Source: a virus. From it: 45,520 bases of DNA. The notes beneath the pieces are model-generated. The model worked only from the letters and a program-made list of their open reading frames with translations, was not told where the DNA came from and made no database searches. A program made the translations under genes and the position numbers. The stretch spans positions 1 to 45,520 of the IMG/VR virus record IMGVR_UViG_3300024999_002322. The stretch is one strand, 5' to 3'. Shown piece after piece: positions 15,251-22,576 of the stretch (position 1 is its first letter; the number at the start of each line of letters is the position of its first letter).

Positions 15251-16435
15251 TATGTCTTTGGTGCCCGTTTGGTGCCCGACGTCGCCAAAAAAAATTAGTT
15301 CTTCAAGTTTTGCGGCCGCTTTTTTCTGCATGCCAGGCGCTAAATGTGTGTAAATATCGGAGGTAATACCTACTCCAGCATGTCCAAGTCGCTCGCTGAT
15401 CAGCTTCAGCGATTCACCGTTTTTAAGTAGTAGGCTAGCATGGGAATGTCTTAGGTCATGGAATCTTACCCTGGGTAAGCCGTTTTTTTCTATGAACTCC
15501 GGGAACCAGCTTGAAATACTATCAGGGTGCTGAGGTCTTCCATCAGGTTGAGTGAAGATAAGATCCCCACTCTCTTCATGATAGTGTTCCCCGTATGCAA
15601 GTTTACATTTATTCTGTTCAACCTTAACCTTTCGCAAAACTGTAACTACATAGTCTGAGACATCAAGAGACCTTCTACTGCTAGTTGTTTTCGGTTCCTT
15701 AAAAAAGATTCCCTTTTCCTTTGTGTACTGTGATGCCTGCCTAACAGTAATGATGCCTTCAACTAGGTCAACATCTCGCCATCGGAGACCGTAGATCTCG
15801 CCTCTCCTCATACCAGTAAGAATAGCTAAAACAATCTGAGGGAAATAGGCACTGTCCAATGTAAGTTTAATCATTTCATTTACCTGTTCCTCGGACAAAA
15901 TAGCCATCTCAGTTGGTGCCTTCTTTGGTGCCTCAACTGCATCAGCTACATTGCGCGGCACAAGCTGCCACTTTACCGCTGATTCTAGTGCCTTATGCAG
16001 GATCAGATGATGTTTGAGTACTGTGGTTGAGGAAAGTCCCCCAGAACCGTCCTGCCTGCCCTCTGTGAGCATCTTTGTATAGTAGCTTTGAAGGTGCAGA
16101 GGCTTTAGCTTTTCAACTATAACCTGACCAAGGTTCGGGATTACGCTTTTTAAAATAATTTCCTCATATCGTGAGTAGGTTTTTGGTGAAGTCTTAACCT
16201 TAGCATAATCAGCGAGCCATTTTTTAAGGTACTCGCCAAATGATAACTTACTTGGTTCACAGTATAGACCTGTCTCAATCTCAGTAAGCATCCGGGCAAG
16301 TTCTTTCTCAGCTTCTTTTTTAGTTCCCCGAAATGCTTTTTTGATTCTTTTGCGCTTGCCGGTGGCCGGATCCCGACCGGCTTCAATAATGATGGTCCAG
16401 GAATCTTTAGATATCTTTTCAAGATGGCCGGGCAT
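15233..16435 (-). CDS. int: Phage integrase (tyrosine recombinase with arm-binding domain)
   Basis: A 400-residue integrase of the Tn916/phage type. Residues about 5-55 are an AP2-like arm-type DNA-binding domain (DSWTIIIEAGRDPATGKRKR). A SAM-like core-binding domain occupies about 65-165, and the catalytic domain lies C-terminal. R210 (TGMRRGE), a Lys near 248, H326, R329 (HDLRHSH), H352 (LGHAG) and Y362 are all present. AAAGGAGGT lies 6 nt before the ATG. The stop lies 23 nt from the tRNA-derived core, the usual int-attP arrangement. A parS-like palindrome sits in its leader. The last residues are encoded over the right arm sites, so int coding and attP overlap. Confidence 0.95.
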   Translation of the reverse strand: MPGHLEKISKDSWTIIIEAGRDPATGKRKRIKKAFRGTKKEAEKELARMLTEIETGLYCEPSKLSFGEYLKKWLADYAKVKTSPKTYSRYEEIILKSVIPNLGQVIVEKLKPLHLQSYYTKMLTEGRQDGSGGLSSTTVLKHHLILHKALESAVKWQLVPRNVADAVEAPKKAPTEMAILSEEQVNEMIKLTLDSAYFPQIVLAILTGMRRGEIYGLRWRDVDLVEGIITVRQASQYTKEKGIFFKEPKTTSSRRSLDVSDYVVTVLRKVKVEQNKCKLAYGEHYHEESGDLIFTQPDGRPQHPDSISSWFPEFIEKNGLPRVRFHDLRHSHASLLLKNGESLKLISERLGHAGVGITSDIYTHLAPGMQKKAAAKLEELIFFGDVGHQTGTKDIKRPPE

Positions 16436-16456
16436 GTAATACCTCCTTTCGTTAAA

Positions 16457-16472
16457 TATTTCACGTGAAATA
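16457..16472. promoter_or_regulatory. parS-like palindrome, copy 2 (int leader)
   Basis: TATTTCACGTGAAATA, ending about 10 nt upstream of the integrase ribosome binding site on the minus strand. Binding here could block int translation or transcription initiation. Identical to the three other copies. Confidence 0.75.
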
Positions 16473-16528
16473 ATTATTTAAATTATTTATCTCTCAAAGC
16501 TGGATGCTCCCAATAACTATCTGCAACA

Positions 16529-16813
16529 TCATTGTTTCTTAACTAACCAAGAATGCTTGCAGTCCTGACATTGCCAAGTATCTCTTGTGAAAATCATAAT
16601 AAATGATAGGATAATAAGTACCGGGACAAGCAACCAAAATGGAGGGAAAAGAATGCCTATCCACATAAGACACCCAGCGCCACCAAAGAAAGTGAAAACA
16701 AAAACCCATTTACTAATTTTCTGCACTCTATTAGATTTGCACCTGGGACATGGGGACCAGTTATCCGATTGATTATCCAAGCTATAGCTCACCACCTTGA
16801 TAAAAAATACCAT
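16529..16813 (-). CDS. Zinc-ribbon membrane protein of the lysogeny region
   Basis: About 94 residues. A CxxC (CPRCKSNRV) and a second CxxC (CQDCKHSW) frame a hydrophobic segment (about 36-72) that forms one or two membrane helices (WVFVFTFFGGAGCLMWIGILF, LLVPVLIILSFIM). The paired Cys motifs should form one zinc ribbon on the cytoplasmic side, split by a membrane hairpin. The ATG has a weak ribosome site; a TTG further in, after AAGGTGGTGA, may be the true start. The gene is flanked by two parS-like palindromes. Expression from the lysogen is likely, and a role in immunity or host modification is a guess. Confidence 0.7.
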   Translation of the reverse strand: MVFFIKVVSYSLDNQSDNWSPCPRCKSNRVQKISKWVFVFTFFGGAGCLMWIGILFPPFWLLVPVLIILSFIMIFTRDTWQCQDCKHSWLVKKQ

Positions 16814-16847
16814 CTAATCTTTTGATAGATCAGCCTGCATGAACGAT

Positions 16848-16863
16848 TATTTCACGTGAAATA
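16848..16863. promoter_or_regulatory. parS-like palindrome, copy 3
   Basis: TATTTCACGTGAAATA with flanks extending the palindrome to 20 bp. It lies between two minus-strand lysogeny genes, about 35 nt upstream of the 16813 start and 1 nt past the stop of the next gene. Confidence 0.75.
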
Positions 16864-16864
16864 A

Positions 16865-17455
16865 TTAAGGCTTACAAACTTTACACGCCACATAACCATG
16901 TGCATGAGCATCGGCAGCATAGGTAAACCAAATCTGATTTGCAGGGTTTATTTTCTTGGCCCATCTACAGTCAGGGTAATGGTATTTATTTTGGTCTGTA
17001 CTGCCGACATATTTTTTGCCAGGCACTTGTTGCGTGATAGGCTGCGATGCAGGTTGTTGGGTTGTAGTATTAATGCTATCAGATTTATTTTTAAATTCGT
17101 CTGGTGTTAATTCTTGTGAAGTAGTTGTTTCTGGTGATGTCGCTAGTTCTTGTGCTGGTTTTGTTTGGCTAATATCTTTATTTTGTTCTACTGGTTGGGG
17201 GTCTTGTGTGTATTGTGAAGTATCCTGCTTAATTTTAGCTTCGGAATCTTGTTTTATTTGTTGTTGTGATGTTGCTGCTTGTTTATTATCTACATGAGGA
17301 GCATTTACTGCTCCAACCATAAGAACTATAAACGCCACCCCTGCACCGGCAAGCCACTTCTTCCATGTGCCGGTGTGTTTAAATGCAACAACTATTGTAC
17401 CAATGATGGCGGCTATTGTTGCAAAAAATCCTATGACTACCATTGCAGTCCACAT
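16865..17455 (-). CDS. Membrane-anchored protein with Ada-like zinc-binding C-terminal domain
   Basis: About 196 residues. Two membrane helices (about 3-23 and 33-50) are followed by a long Gln/Thr/Ser-rich linker (55-150) and a C-terminal domain. That domain reads KYVGSTDQNKYHYPDCRWA, then YVACKVCKP, the pattern of the small metal-binding domain related to Ada Cys-rich domains and common at the end of secreted Gram-positive nucleases and envelope proteins. The ATG at 17455 has AAGGTGG 8 nt upstream. The globular domain would sit outside the membrane. Together with the lipoprotein upstream it forms the typical lysogenic-conversion slot between integrase and repressor. Confidence 0.75.
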   Translation of the reverse strand: MWTAMVVIGFFATIAAIIGTIVVAFKHTGTWKKWLAGAGVAFIVLMVGAVNAPHVDNKQAATSQQQIKQDSEAKIKQDTSQYTQDPQPVEQNKDISQTKPAQELATSPETTTSQELTPDEFKNKSDSINTTTQQPASQPITQQVPGKKYVGSTDQNKYHYPDCRWAKKINPANQIWFTYAADAHAHGYVACKVCKP

Positions 17456-17468
17456 ATTTAGCACCACC

Positions 17469-17930
17469 TTATTTTTTACTCGGTATATCAGAAAAGTATT
17501 TCCATAACCCTTCGCTATCTTTTACTAAATGCATAGATGCTTTATATGCTTGCTGCTGTCCCATTATATTTTCATTTAAGGTAAAGGGCAACTCGGCAAC
17601 ATCTCTGTATGTTTTCCCGTTACCTTTACGATCAGTCCAACTATCCAATAAAATTGCGTCTTTAATTTCAACTATTTCAAAGCTGGGCATATTGCTTTCT
17701 TGCATCTGGATAAATTCCTGTTCTGTCATCAGTTTCTGTGTATCAGGGTGTATGTATTTGTACAATTGTTGCCACTGCTGATATGATTGGTATTCCAATA
17801 TCTTGCGTGCAACTTTTTCGGGTGCCTCTGGTTCCGGCTTTGGTGCCGATGCAGGCTTACTGTTACAACCAGAAACTATAAATATGGCGCAGATAAGCAT
17901 TGATATAATACTAAGTTTGCTAAATTTCAA
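17469..17930 (-). CDS. Prophage lipoprotein, candidate superinfection exclusion protein
   Basis: A 153-residue precursor with a clear lipoprotein signal: basic start (MKFSKLS), hydrophobic core and lipobox IVSGC with the acylated Cys at 22. A Pro-rich linker (SKPASAPKPEPEAPEK) follows, then a compact alpha/beta domain (RKILEYQSYQQWQQLYKYIHPD) resembling NTF2/DUF4878-like extracytoplasmic domains. Phage lipoproteins encoded between int and the repressor include superinfection exclusion proteins of streptococcal and lactococcal phages, which block DNA entry. That role is inferred here by position and type. The next minus-strand gene starts 14 nt after its stop, so they are probably co-transcribed. 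Confidence 0.75.
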   Translation of the reverse strand: MKFSKLSIISMLICAIFIVSGCNSKPASAPKPEPEAPEKVARKILEYQSYQQWQQLYKYIHPDTQKLMTEQEFIQMQESNMPSFEIVEIKDAILLDSWTDRKGNGKTYRDVAELPFTLNENIMGQQQAYKASMHLVKDSEGLWKYFSDIPSKK

Positions 17931-17960
17931 TTAATTACCTCCTTTATTACTTACTTTATA

Positions 17961-19004
17961 TTAAGACATGCCAGATAATTTTTTTGCTAAATCTATCTGC
18001 ATATCTATCATATTACATATTGCAGATGGCTTAAAGCCATTCGAGACAGCTTTTTCAATCGCTTCATTCCATCCCTGTAAATGATCATCTTTAATATAGA
18101 TATATTCACGGTAAGTATTCAGCGAAGGGGGATTTTTTAATATCCTAACAACATGACCTTGTATTTGGTCATTGTCTTTTAATTCAATATCCTTGTATTT
18201 GGGGTCCGGGTTGGCAGCTCTTAAAACTGCCTTACCGTTTTCTTTGATGTAATATTTTAAGGTTGTTTCATCTAAATTTACTAGGGCCACAACGACATCT
18301 CCATGACAATGGTTGTAATTTTGTTTGCATAAAACTATATCTCCATCAGAAATACCAGCCCCTATCATACTGTCCCCGCGAACGATTAGACCAAAATCTA
18401 CCTTTCCTTCTAGATCGGGTGTACTATCTAAGTATTCAACTATATTTTGTTGCTCTGATAGAACTGGAATACCAGCTATTATAGTTCCTAAAACAGGTAT
18501 CTTCCCCGTAAATCCTTTTATAGCTTGAATTAACCTTTGTCTTTTCTTTACATCTAAAGGCTCGCCTCCAGATGTAATTTGAATATCTCTTTCCTCTAAA
18601 ATATCAGCAAGCTCTAACTTTGGGTGTATTGGTCCAGTTCCAGAAACTATCGAAAGCAAATTAAGCATAGATGGCAACGATAGGGAACTACTAATATCGC
18701 CATTTTCACTGCCTAAAAAATCTCTTATTACATTAATGGCCGAAGCTATTTTCTTTTTTGTGCTTTCAGGTTTATAACTATTTGTGCTCACATTAACAAT
18801 ATCTTCTGATAGATCGTAAAAATCTTTAAGTGCTGTTTCAACATTTTTAGTTAGATTAGTTCTTTCATTTCTCTCAATCATGCTTAAATAAGCAGCCGAC
18901 AATCTAACATTATATTTTTCTCTTACATTAGCAGCTGCTTGCTCCTGAGTTAATCCCTTTTCTTCTCTAGCTAATTTAATTTTATCTCCGAACATATGAC
19001 CCAT
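17961..19004 (-). CDS. CI-like repressor with XRE HTH and S24 (LexA-type) autoprotease domain
   Basis: About 347 residues. HTH at about 7-47 (LAREEKGLTQEQAAANV, then SAAYLSMIERNE). A long linker follows, then an S24 peptidase fold at about 155-275 with the cleavage pair Ala167-Gly168 (GTIIAG), catalytic Ser202 (GDSM) and Lys240 (TTLKYY). RecA-stimulated self-cleavage and SOS induction are expected. It has an unusually long central linker (about 60-150) and a 60-residue C-terminal extension not needed for LexA activity. The ATG at 19004 is chosen for its spacing to GTGGGTG. It controls the divergent operators just upstream. Confidence 0.92.
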   Translation of the reverse strand: MGHMFGDKIKLAREEKGLTQEQAAANVREKYNVRLSAAYLSMIERNERTNLTKNVETALKDFYDLSEDIVNVSTNSYKPESTKKKIASAINVIRDFLGSENGDISSSLSLPSMLNLLSIVSGTGPIHPKLELADILEERDIQITSGGEPLDVKKRQRLIQAIKGFTGKIPVLGTIIAGIPVLSEQQNIVEYLDSTPDLEGKVDFGLIVRGDSMIGAGISDGDIVLCKQNYNHCHGDVVVALVNLDETTLKYYIKENGKAVLRAANPDPKYKDIELKDNDQIQGHVVRILKNPPSLNTYREYIYIKDDHLQGWNEAIEKAVSNGFKPSAICNMIDMQIDLAKKLSGMS

Positions 19005-19024
19005 AAACATCACCCACTACTTTA

Positions 19025-19120
19025 TTTAACTATTGGTTAAAATAATCCTCTAAACTATCAGTAAAATTATTTCTACAAACTTAACTGACAGTGTTGACAA
19101 CGCCTAAACTATCAGTTAAA
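19025..19120. promoter_or_regulatory. Four operators of the main lysogeny switch
   Basis: Related sites near 19025-19041, 19050-19066, 19081-19095 and 19104-19120 share TTAACT or TAAACT, then ATCAGTTAA. The first is TTTAACTATTGGTTAAA, close to a palindrome. Two sites overlap the rightward early promoter and two lie toward the repressor gene. The S24 repressor and the Cro-like protein are the expected ligands. Confidence 0.75.
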
Positions 19121-19122
19121 AT
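19094..19122 (+). promoter_or_regulatory. Early rightward promoter (PR-like)
   Basis: TTGACA at 19094-19099 and TAAAAT at 19117-19122 with a 17-bp spacer. One operator overlaps the -35 box and another the spacer and -10. It feeds the Cro-like gene and the early operon. No equally good leftward promoter could be picked. Confidence 0.75.
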
Positions 19123-19144
19123 ATATAAAAAGGGGGGTTAATAA

Positions 19145-19429
19145 GTGCAGAAAATTTCACGGCAAGGTAAATACAAAAATAAGGTAAAACACTATAGAGA
19201 AAATATAGGGATAACGCAAGAAGAATTAGCCGAAAAACTTAAAAGTCGCGGTCTCAAGGCATCTGGTGCTTATATAAGCCAGATAGAAGCTGGTTTAAAA
19301 AACATTCCTTATGGACTTGCCGTTGCTATCTGTCAAGAATTAGGATTTCATGCTAATAGAGTTACTGATATTTTTTTGCCTGACAATTTCACTGGTAGTT
19401 TAGACGCAACCGGTACCGAAGGCACTTAG
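19145..19429 (+). CDS. Cro-like XRE regulator
   Basis: A 94-residue protein with a single XRE helix-turn-helix (VKHYRENIGITQEELAEKL, recognition helix around SGAYISQIEAG) and a short acidic C-terminal tail. It is the first gene of the rightward operon, divergent from the CI-like repressor, which is the Cro position. The GTG start has AGGGGGG 8 nt upstream. Like the other HTH proteins of this phage it carries a short insertion (KSRGLKASG) before the recognition helix. Confidence 0.85.
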   Translation: MQKISRQGKYKNKVKHYRENIGITQEELAEKLKSRGLKASGAYISQIEAGLKNIPYGLAVAICQELGFHANRVTDIFLPDNFTGSLDATGTEGT

Positions 19430-19441
19430 GAGGTGACATTC

Positions 19442-19780
19442 ATGCAATGCAAATGCGGTGCAAGCCTGCAAGAAGGCGCAAAGTTCTGCTCAGAGTGCGG
19501 TAAGCGGGCACCAAAGCCGAAGCCGCCACAGCAGCAGTTTGCCGACAACCTCATGATTACACAGGTCAAGCCTATACTTAAGCCGGCCGAAGCTGCTACC
19601 CTGCTGGGCATCAGTAGATGGAAGCTTGACGAACTGAGAAAACAGGGTAAGCTTCCACCGAGCAGTTACTTTCAGATTCCGTCATCCGGCTCCGGAAAGT
19701 TTCAGACCTACCGGTACCGGGCGAAAGAACTGCTTGAATGGTCTGAAGATATTTCCGGGCCGATTACTACGGCTGGTTAG
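19442..19780 (+). CDS. Zinc-ribbon plus MerR/Xis-type HTH protein, candidate excisionase
   Basis: About 112 residues. The N terminus is a zinc ribbon (CKCGASLQEGAKFCSECGKR). The C-terminal half is a winged-helix HTH_17 domain (LKPAEAATLLGISRWKLDELRKQGKLP, ending RAKELLEW), the fold of phage excisionases and DNA-bending cofactors. The ATG at 19442 has GGAGG 8 nt upstream. The position as the second early gene, with a tyrosine integrase in the same phage, makes an Xis role reasonable. A transcription factor role is the alternative. The zinc ribbon fusion is unusual for Xis. Confidence 0.65.
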   Translation: MQCKCGASLQEGAKFCSECGKRAPKPKPPQQQFADNLMITQVKPILKPAEAATLLGISRWKLDELRKQGKLPPSSYFQIPSSGSGKFQTYRYRAKELLEWSEDISGPITTAG

Positions 19781-19800
19781 GCGAAAGCCTTTCTTTTTTA
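19779..19800 (+). terminator. Short terminator after the Xis-like gene
   Basis: A 4-bp AGGC/GCCT stem with a GAAA tetraloop is followed by TTCTTTTTT. The short stem suggests partial termination, which could limit expression of the following early genes. Confidence 0.5.
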
Positions 19801-19916
19801 GAGTCAATATAGACAAGCCAAGGTGGTGGTGTAATCCGGTAGCATTACAAAAAATTATATCTCAGATATCTGTAGTGTGAAGAGGGCAAATCTACGTACT
19901 ACAGGGGGTTGAGACG

Positions 19917-20414
19917 GTGTTTTTGGCACTAAGAAATAGCCTACAGGAGGCGCGGGAGGCTGCTAACGTAACTCGCCCGATAGCTGAAATGTACTTATGC
20001 TTAGGAACTAGGGTCATAGAAAATTACGAGCGAGGCAAGAGCAGGACGCCGCTGGAGATTACCAGGGCTGCCGCTGAAAAATTTAAGGCGCCTGAGTTGA
20101 TGGATAGGGCCTACAGCGATTACCCTCAGGAATGGCCGAGGATTCCCTTGCCAAGCAGGATCGAAAAGAGCCTACTTGCAAACACAGCAAAGCAGCTGAA
20201 AGAGTCTTCCGAGAATGTTCAAGCCGTGCAATGCTTAATGGTCAGCGCCTATGGGAAAGAATCCGGGGCAGACCTAACAGCAAAAGACCGCGAGATCATA
20301 GAAGTCATTATTCGTGAGGGAGCAGAGGCAGTAGCGGCGTACAAGATGTTTTGCATTAACCTGGTGAAAAACTTCGGTTACACGATGGCCGACATAGATA
20401 GGTTCATCAGGTAG
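19917..20414 (+). CDS. Putative HTH regulatory protein of the early operon
   Basis: A 165-residue protein. The first 60 residues are XRE-like (LRNSLQEAREAANVTRPIAEMYLCLGTRVIENYERGKSRTP, cut by short loops), and the rest is helical with no recognised domain. The GTG start follows AGGGGGTTGAGACG. The upstream 19801-19916 segment holds several small hairpins (GTAAT/ATTAC, CAGATATCTG, CTGTAGT/ACTACAG) and no gene, so translation or transcription control there is possible. An early regulator is the likely role; no closer call can be made. Confidence 0.6.
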   Translation: MFLALRNSLQEAREAANVTRPIAEMYLCLGTRVIENYERGKSRTPLEITRAAAEKFKAPELMDRAYSDYPQEWPRIPLPSRIEKSLLANTAKQLKESSENVQAVQCLMVSAYGKESGADLTAKDREIIEVIIREGAEAVAAYKMFCINLVKNFGYTMADIDRFIR

Positions 20415-20447
20415 CCGGTTAGGTAAAAGTTGGTAGGAAGGGGTGGG

Positions 20448-20780
20448 ATGATGGCAGCAACTATAGGCCAGAAGATTGAGGAGCTTAGAGAGGCTTTTAA
20501 AAAGGAGTACGGACTGGACGTTAAAGTTAATATTAGCGCCTATGACAACAGGAATGATATTAAACCGAAAGAGGCAGCCAGTATCCTTAAAGGTCTCAAA
20601 AAAGACCATGAGGTAACCGGTGACACCAGGACTAGCAGTGATGGTAAGACTTCCAGCGGGAAAAAGTTTGGGTGGTCCGAGATTGATGGTGACAGCTCGA
20701 GTATGGCAATATTCTATAGCCTTGAGGGGATAGAAAAGGACCTTTCAGAGCAGATGGGAGGTGAAACATGTGATACCTAA
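20448..20780 (+). CDS. Early hypothetical protein
   Basis: About 110 residues. GGAAGGGG precedes two tandem ATG codons (20448, 20451). The N-terminal half is a helix plus strand (IGQKIEELREAFKKEYGLDVKVNISAYD), and the C-terminal half is Ser/Asp/Gly-rich with an acidic helix at the end. No family recognised. It overlaps the next gene, so both are likely translated from one message. Confidence 0.5.
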   Translation: MMAATIGQKIEELREAFKKEYGLDVKVNISAYDNRNDIKPKEAASILKGLKKDHEVTGDTRTSSDGKTSSGKKFGWSEIDGDSSSMAIFYSLEGIEKDLSEQMGGETCDT

Positions 20781-21216
20781 AAACATAGCCAGGGCTCTTC
20801 TAGAAGCCGGGCTAGAATGGAAGCCAGGGCTTGGCGATCAGATTTCTTGCTTTGACGTTAAGTCAAGATTTCAAACGTGTACTGTGACTAATATCCTACC
20901 CATTAGCGTTGAGGTAAGTTTCATTTTAGGAGAAAAACGCATTCTTAAGACAGTAGAAAAAGCTATCTGTTTGTGGTTACCGAGACTAGACCAACTCTTA
21001 AGTGAAATCAGGCGATATGGCTGGGACTGGATGATGTACGAAGATGATAAGTGTGTAAAGGTTAATTTATATCAACACGGCAAGCAGCACAAGCTTTGTT
21101 TTGACGGCAATAACCTAGAAAAATCGGTAGCTCATGCGCTGCTGTGGGTTTTAAAAAGAGAGGCTTGCGTGGACAAGCTGGAAAAAGAAAAAACCGCTTT
21201 GAAGGCGGCTAAGTAA
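20770..21216 (+). CDS. Early hypothetical protein
   Basis: About 148 residues. The GTG at 20770 has GGGAGG 9 nt upstream; an earlier GTG at 20761 overlaps that site. The protein is mixed alpha/beta, basic, with a WLPRLDQLLSEIRRYGWDWMMYEDD segment and a helical Lys-rich C terminus. The pattern of short strands and a terminal helix resembles small phage proteins of unknown function found in early operons of clostridial phages. No function is assigned. Confidence 0.5.
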   Translation: MIPKNIARALLEAGLEWKPGLGDQISCFDVKSRFQTCTVTNILPISVEVSFILGEKRILKTVEKAICLWLPRLDQLLSEIRRYGWDWMMYEDDKCVKVNLYQHGKQHKLCFDGNNLEKSVAHALLWVLKREACVDKLEKEKTALKAAK

Positions 21217-21271
21217 ATATCCAAAATCATTGTACCATGCCTGGTGTGGCGTGGTCAAGGGAGGGACAATT

Positions 21272-21604
21272 TTGGCTAGTGAAGCTATGATTGCAGCGAT
21301 TTATGCTATGAAGGAGTTTAACGATACCCTGAGGTCAATATCTGATTCAGGGCAGGGAAGACCAATCGCTATTCAGACACATGAAGGTCCGCTGGATCCC
21401 AAAAAGCTCACCGCAACAACTGATAAAAACTTCAATACCGGCATGTTTGAGGTTGTAGCGATATATAAGAACAAAAAAATCCGCAGAGTAATCCGGCTAA
21501 ATGAGACATTTGAAACTAATGGCGAAGCTCAGACAGCTGCCAGGCGGATCGGAAGAGAGATTAAGTCCGGGGCGAGAGTCATTGAATTGCCGGCACTGAA
21601 GTGA
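21272..21604 (+). CDS. Early hypothetical protein
   Basis: About 110 residues. The TTG at 21272 is chosen because AAGGGAGGG lies 6 nt upstream. The first part is a helix (AMIAAIYAMKEFNDTLRSI), followed by a beta-rich domain (FNTGMFEVVAIYKNKKIRRVIRLNETF) and a final helix. The last codon overlaps the ATG of the next gene (AAGTGATG). Unknown function. Confidence 0.5.
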   Translation: MASEAMIAAIYAMKEFNDTLRSISDSGQGRPIAIQTHEGPLDPKKLTATTDKNFNTGMFEVVAIYKNKKIRRVIRLNETFETNGEAQTAARRIGREIKSGARVIELPALK

Positions 21605-21783
21605 TGCTTGAAAAATGCGAATGCTGCGGTACAGGCTTAGAGATTATTGAAATTCCAGTTAGTGTGCCGGTGGTGGCAGGCGGGATTTTGTATGAACGTG
21701 ATGACACTGACTTAGTAGCGTTTTGTCCGAACTCTGACTGTTTACCGGTGACGGAAGAGAGCATAGATGATATACCGTTTTGA
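21604..21783 (+). CDS. Small zinc-binding protein ending in an SSB-type tip
   Basis: A 59-residue protein with CECCGTG and, after a hydrophobic stretch, CPNSDC, which can coordinate one zinc. Its last residues are acidic and end SIDDIPF, the same kind of tip as bacterial single-strand binding proteins (consensus DDDIPF), which docks many DNA repair and replication proteins. The ATG overlaps the stop of the preceding gene, and no strong ribosome site is visible, so translational coupling is likely. An adaptor to host replication proteins is a possible role (inference). Confidence 0.55.
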   Translation: MLEKCECCGTGLEIIEIPVSVPVVAGGILYERDDTDLVAFCPNSDCLPVTEESIDDIPF

Positions 21784-21792
21784 GGTGGTTTG

Positions 21793-22005
21793 ATGAGCTG
21801 GTTTCAAGAGATGGAGAGCAAAGCAGGCACAGAGATTAACCCTATCGTGGGTATCTGTTGTGTCTGCAGCAAGAAGATATACCGGCATGAACTTGCCCTG
21901 GGTGCTACAAAAAGTAACTGTGGGGGCATGTGTCAGGAGAAAGAACTAAGGCAGGTTATAAGAGAGTTTTACCAGCACAACAGACTGAGAATAGTGGAGG
22001 GATAA
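21793..22005 (+). CDS. Small Cys-rich protein
   Basis: About 70 residues with ICCVCSKKIYRH and, further on, NCGGMCQEKE, which give a CxxC-(n)-CxxxC set suited to one zinc site. GAGGTGG lies about 5 nt before the ATG. The C-terminal helix is basic (LRQVIREFYQHNRLR). It sits between two other early genes with almost no spacing. The family is not recognised; nucleic-acid binding is plausible from charge and zinc motif. Confidence 0.55.
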   Translation: MSWFQEMESKAGTEINPIVGICCVCSKKIYRHELALGATKSNCGGMCQEKELRQVIREFYQHNRLRIVEG

Positions 22006-22006
22006 T

Positions 22007-22576
22007 ATGAACTCAACCGATAAATTGAACGAATACCTGGAGCAGTGTGGCGAGGATGCAGCCGAGCAGTGCCATACCCCGTTTAATATTGAAAACACGG
22101 AGCAGGCAATGTGGGCTATGCGCAAACTGGCCAGTATTGAGAAAGAGCGCAGTGAAGCAATTGCAGCGGCCAATGCCGAAATAGAGAGAATTAAAACCTG
22201 GTTGGCTGCCGAGGAGAAAAAAGCAGACGATAAGCGCAGATTTTTTGATGGCTTACTGGAAGGGTATCACCGGCGCGTCTTAACGGAAAACCCGAAAAAG
22301 AAAACCATTAAGCTGCCTCACGGAGAACTGCAGTTCAGAACGCAGAAGCCTGAATTTGAAAGAGATGAAAAGGTGCTTTTAGACTGGGCAAAGGTAAACA
22401 AGCCCCAGTACGTTACAGAACCACCACCTACGGAATCAAAGCTAGAATGGGCTGAATTAAAAAAGATAATTAATGTAATGGATGGCAAGGCTGTGGATCC
22501 GAGTTCTGGTGAAGTGATACCCGGTATTACTGTTATCGAGAGGGATTCTAAATTTAACATAAAGCTGGTGATGTAG
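22007..22576 (+). CDS. gam: Host-nuclease inhibitor, Mu Gam-like
   Basis: A 189-residue Gam-family protein. The long central coiled coil (about 40-85, MRKLASIEKERSEAIAAANAEIERIKTWL) and the C-terminal part with TIKLPHGELQFRTQKPEFERDEKVLLDW are the family hallmarks. Mu Gam is a Ku-like homodimer that binds double-strand ends and shields them from RecBCD/AddAB exonucleases. Here it would protect replicating or linear phage DNA. GGAGGGATAAT gives a good ribosome site. It forms a recombination block with the following gene. Confidence 0.88.
   Translation: MNSTDKLNEYLEQCGEDAAEQCHTPFNIENTEQAMWAMRKLASIEKERSEAIAAANAEIERIKTWLAAEEKKADDKRRFFDGLLEGYHRRVLTENPKKKTIKLPHGELQFRTQKPEFERDEKVLLDWAKVNKPQYVTEPPPTESKLEWAELKKIINVMDGKAVDPSSGEVIPGITVIERDSKFNIKLVM

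Larger units (their letters stand above)
15032..15277. other. Phage attachment site attP with arm sites
   Basis: Left arm: GGTGCCT at 15032 and GGTGCCC at 15043 and 15054, spaced exactly 11 bp. Right arm: GGTGCCC at 15260 and 15271, again 11 bp apart and in the same orientation. Between them lies a tRNA 3' half that would form the core. The adjacent integrase has an AP2-like arm-binding domain, which needs such sites. Arms on both sides imply an unintegrated attP and not attL or attR. Strand exchange most likely occurs in the anticodon-loop segment. Confidence 0.75.

Noticed and set aside
15914-15933. Additional GGTGCCT repeats inside int as arm sites
   Set aside because: Spacing is 13 bp rather than 11 and the codons (KKAPTE) explain them; too far from the core.
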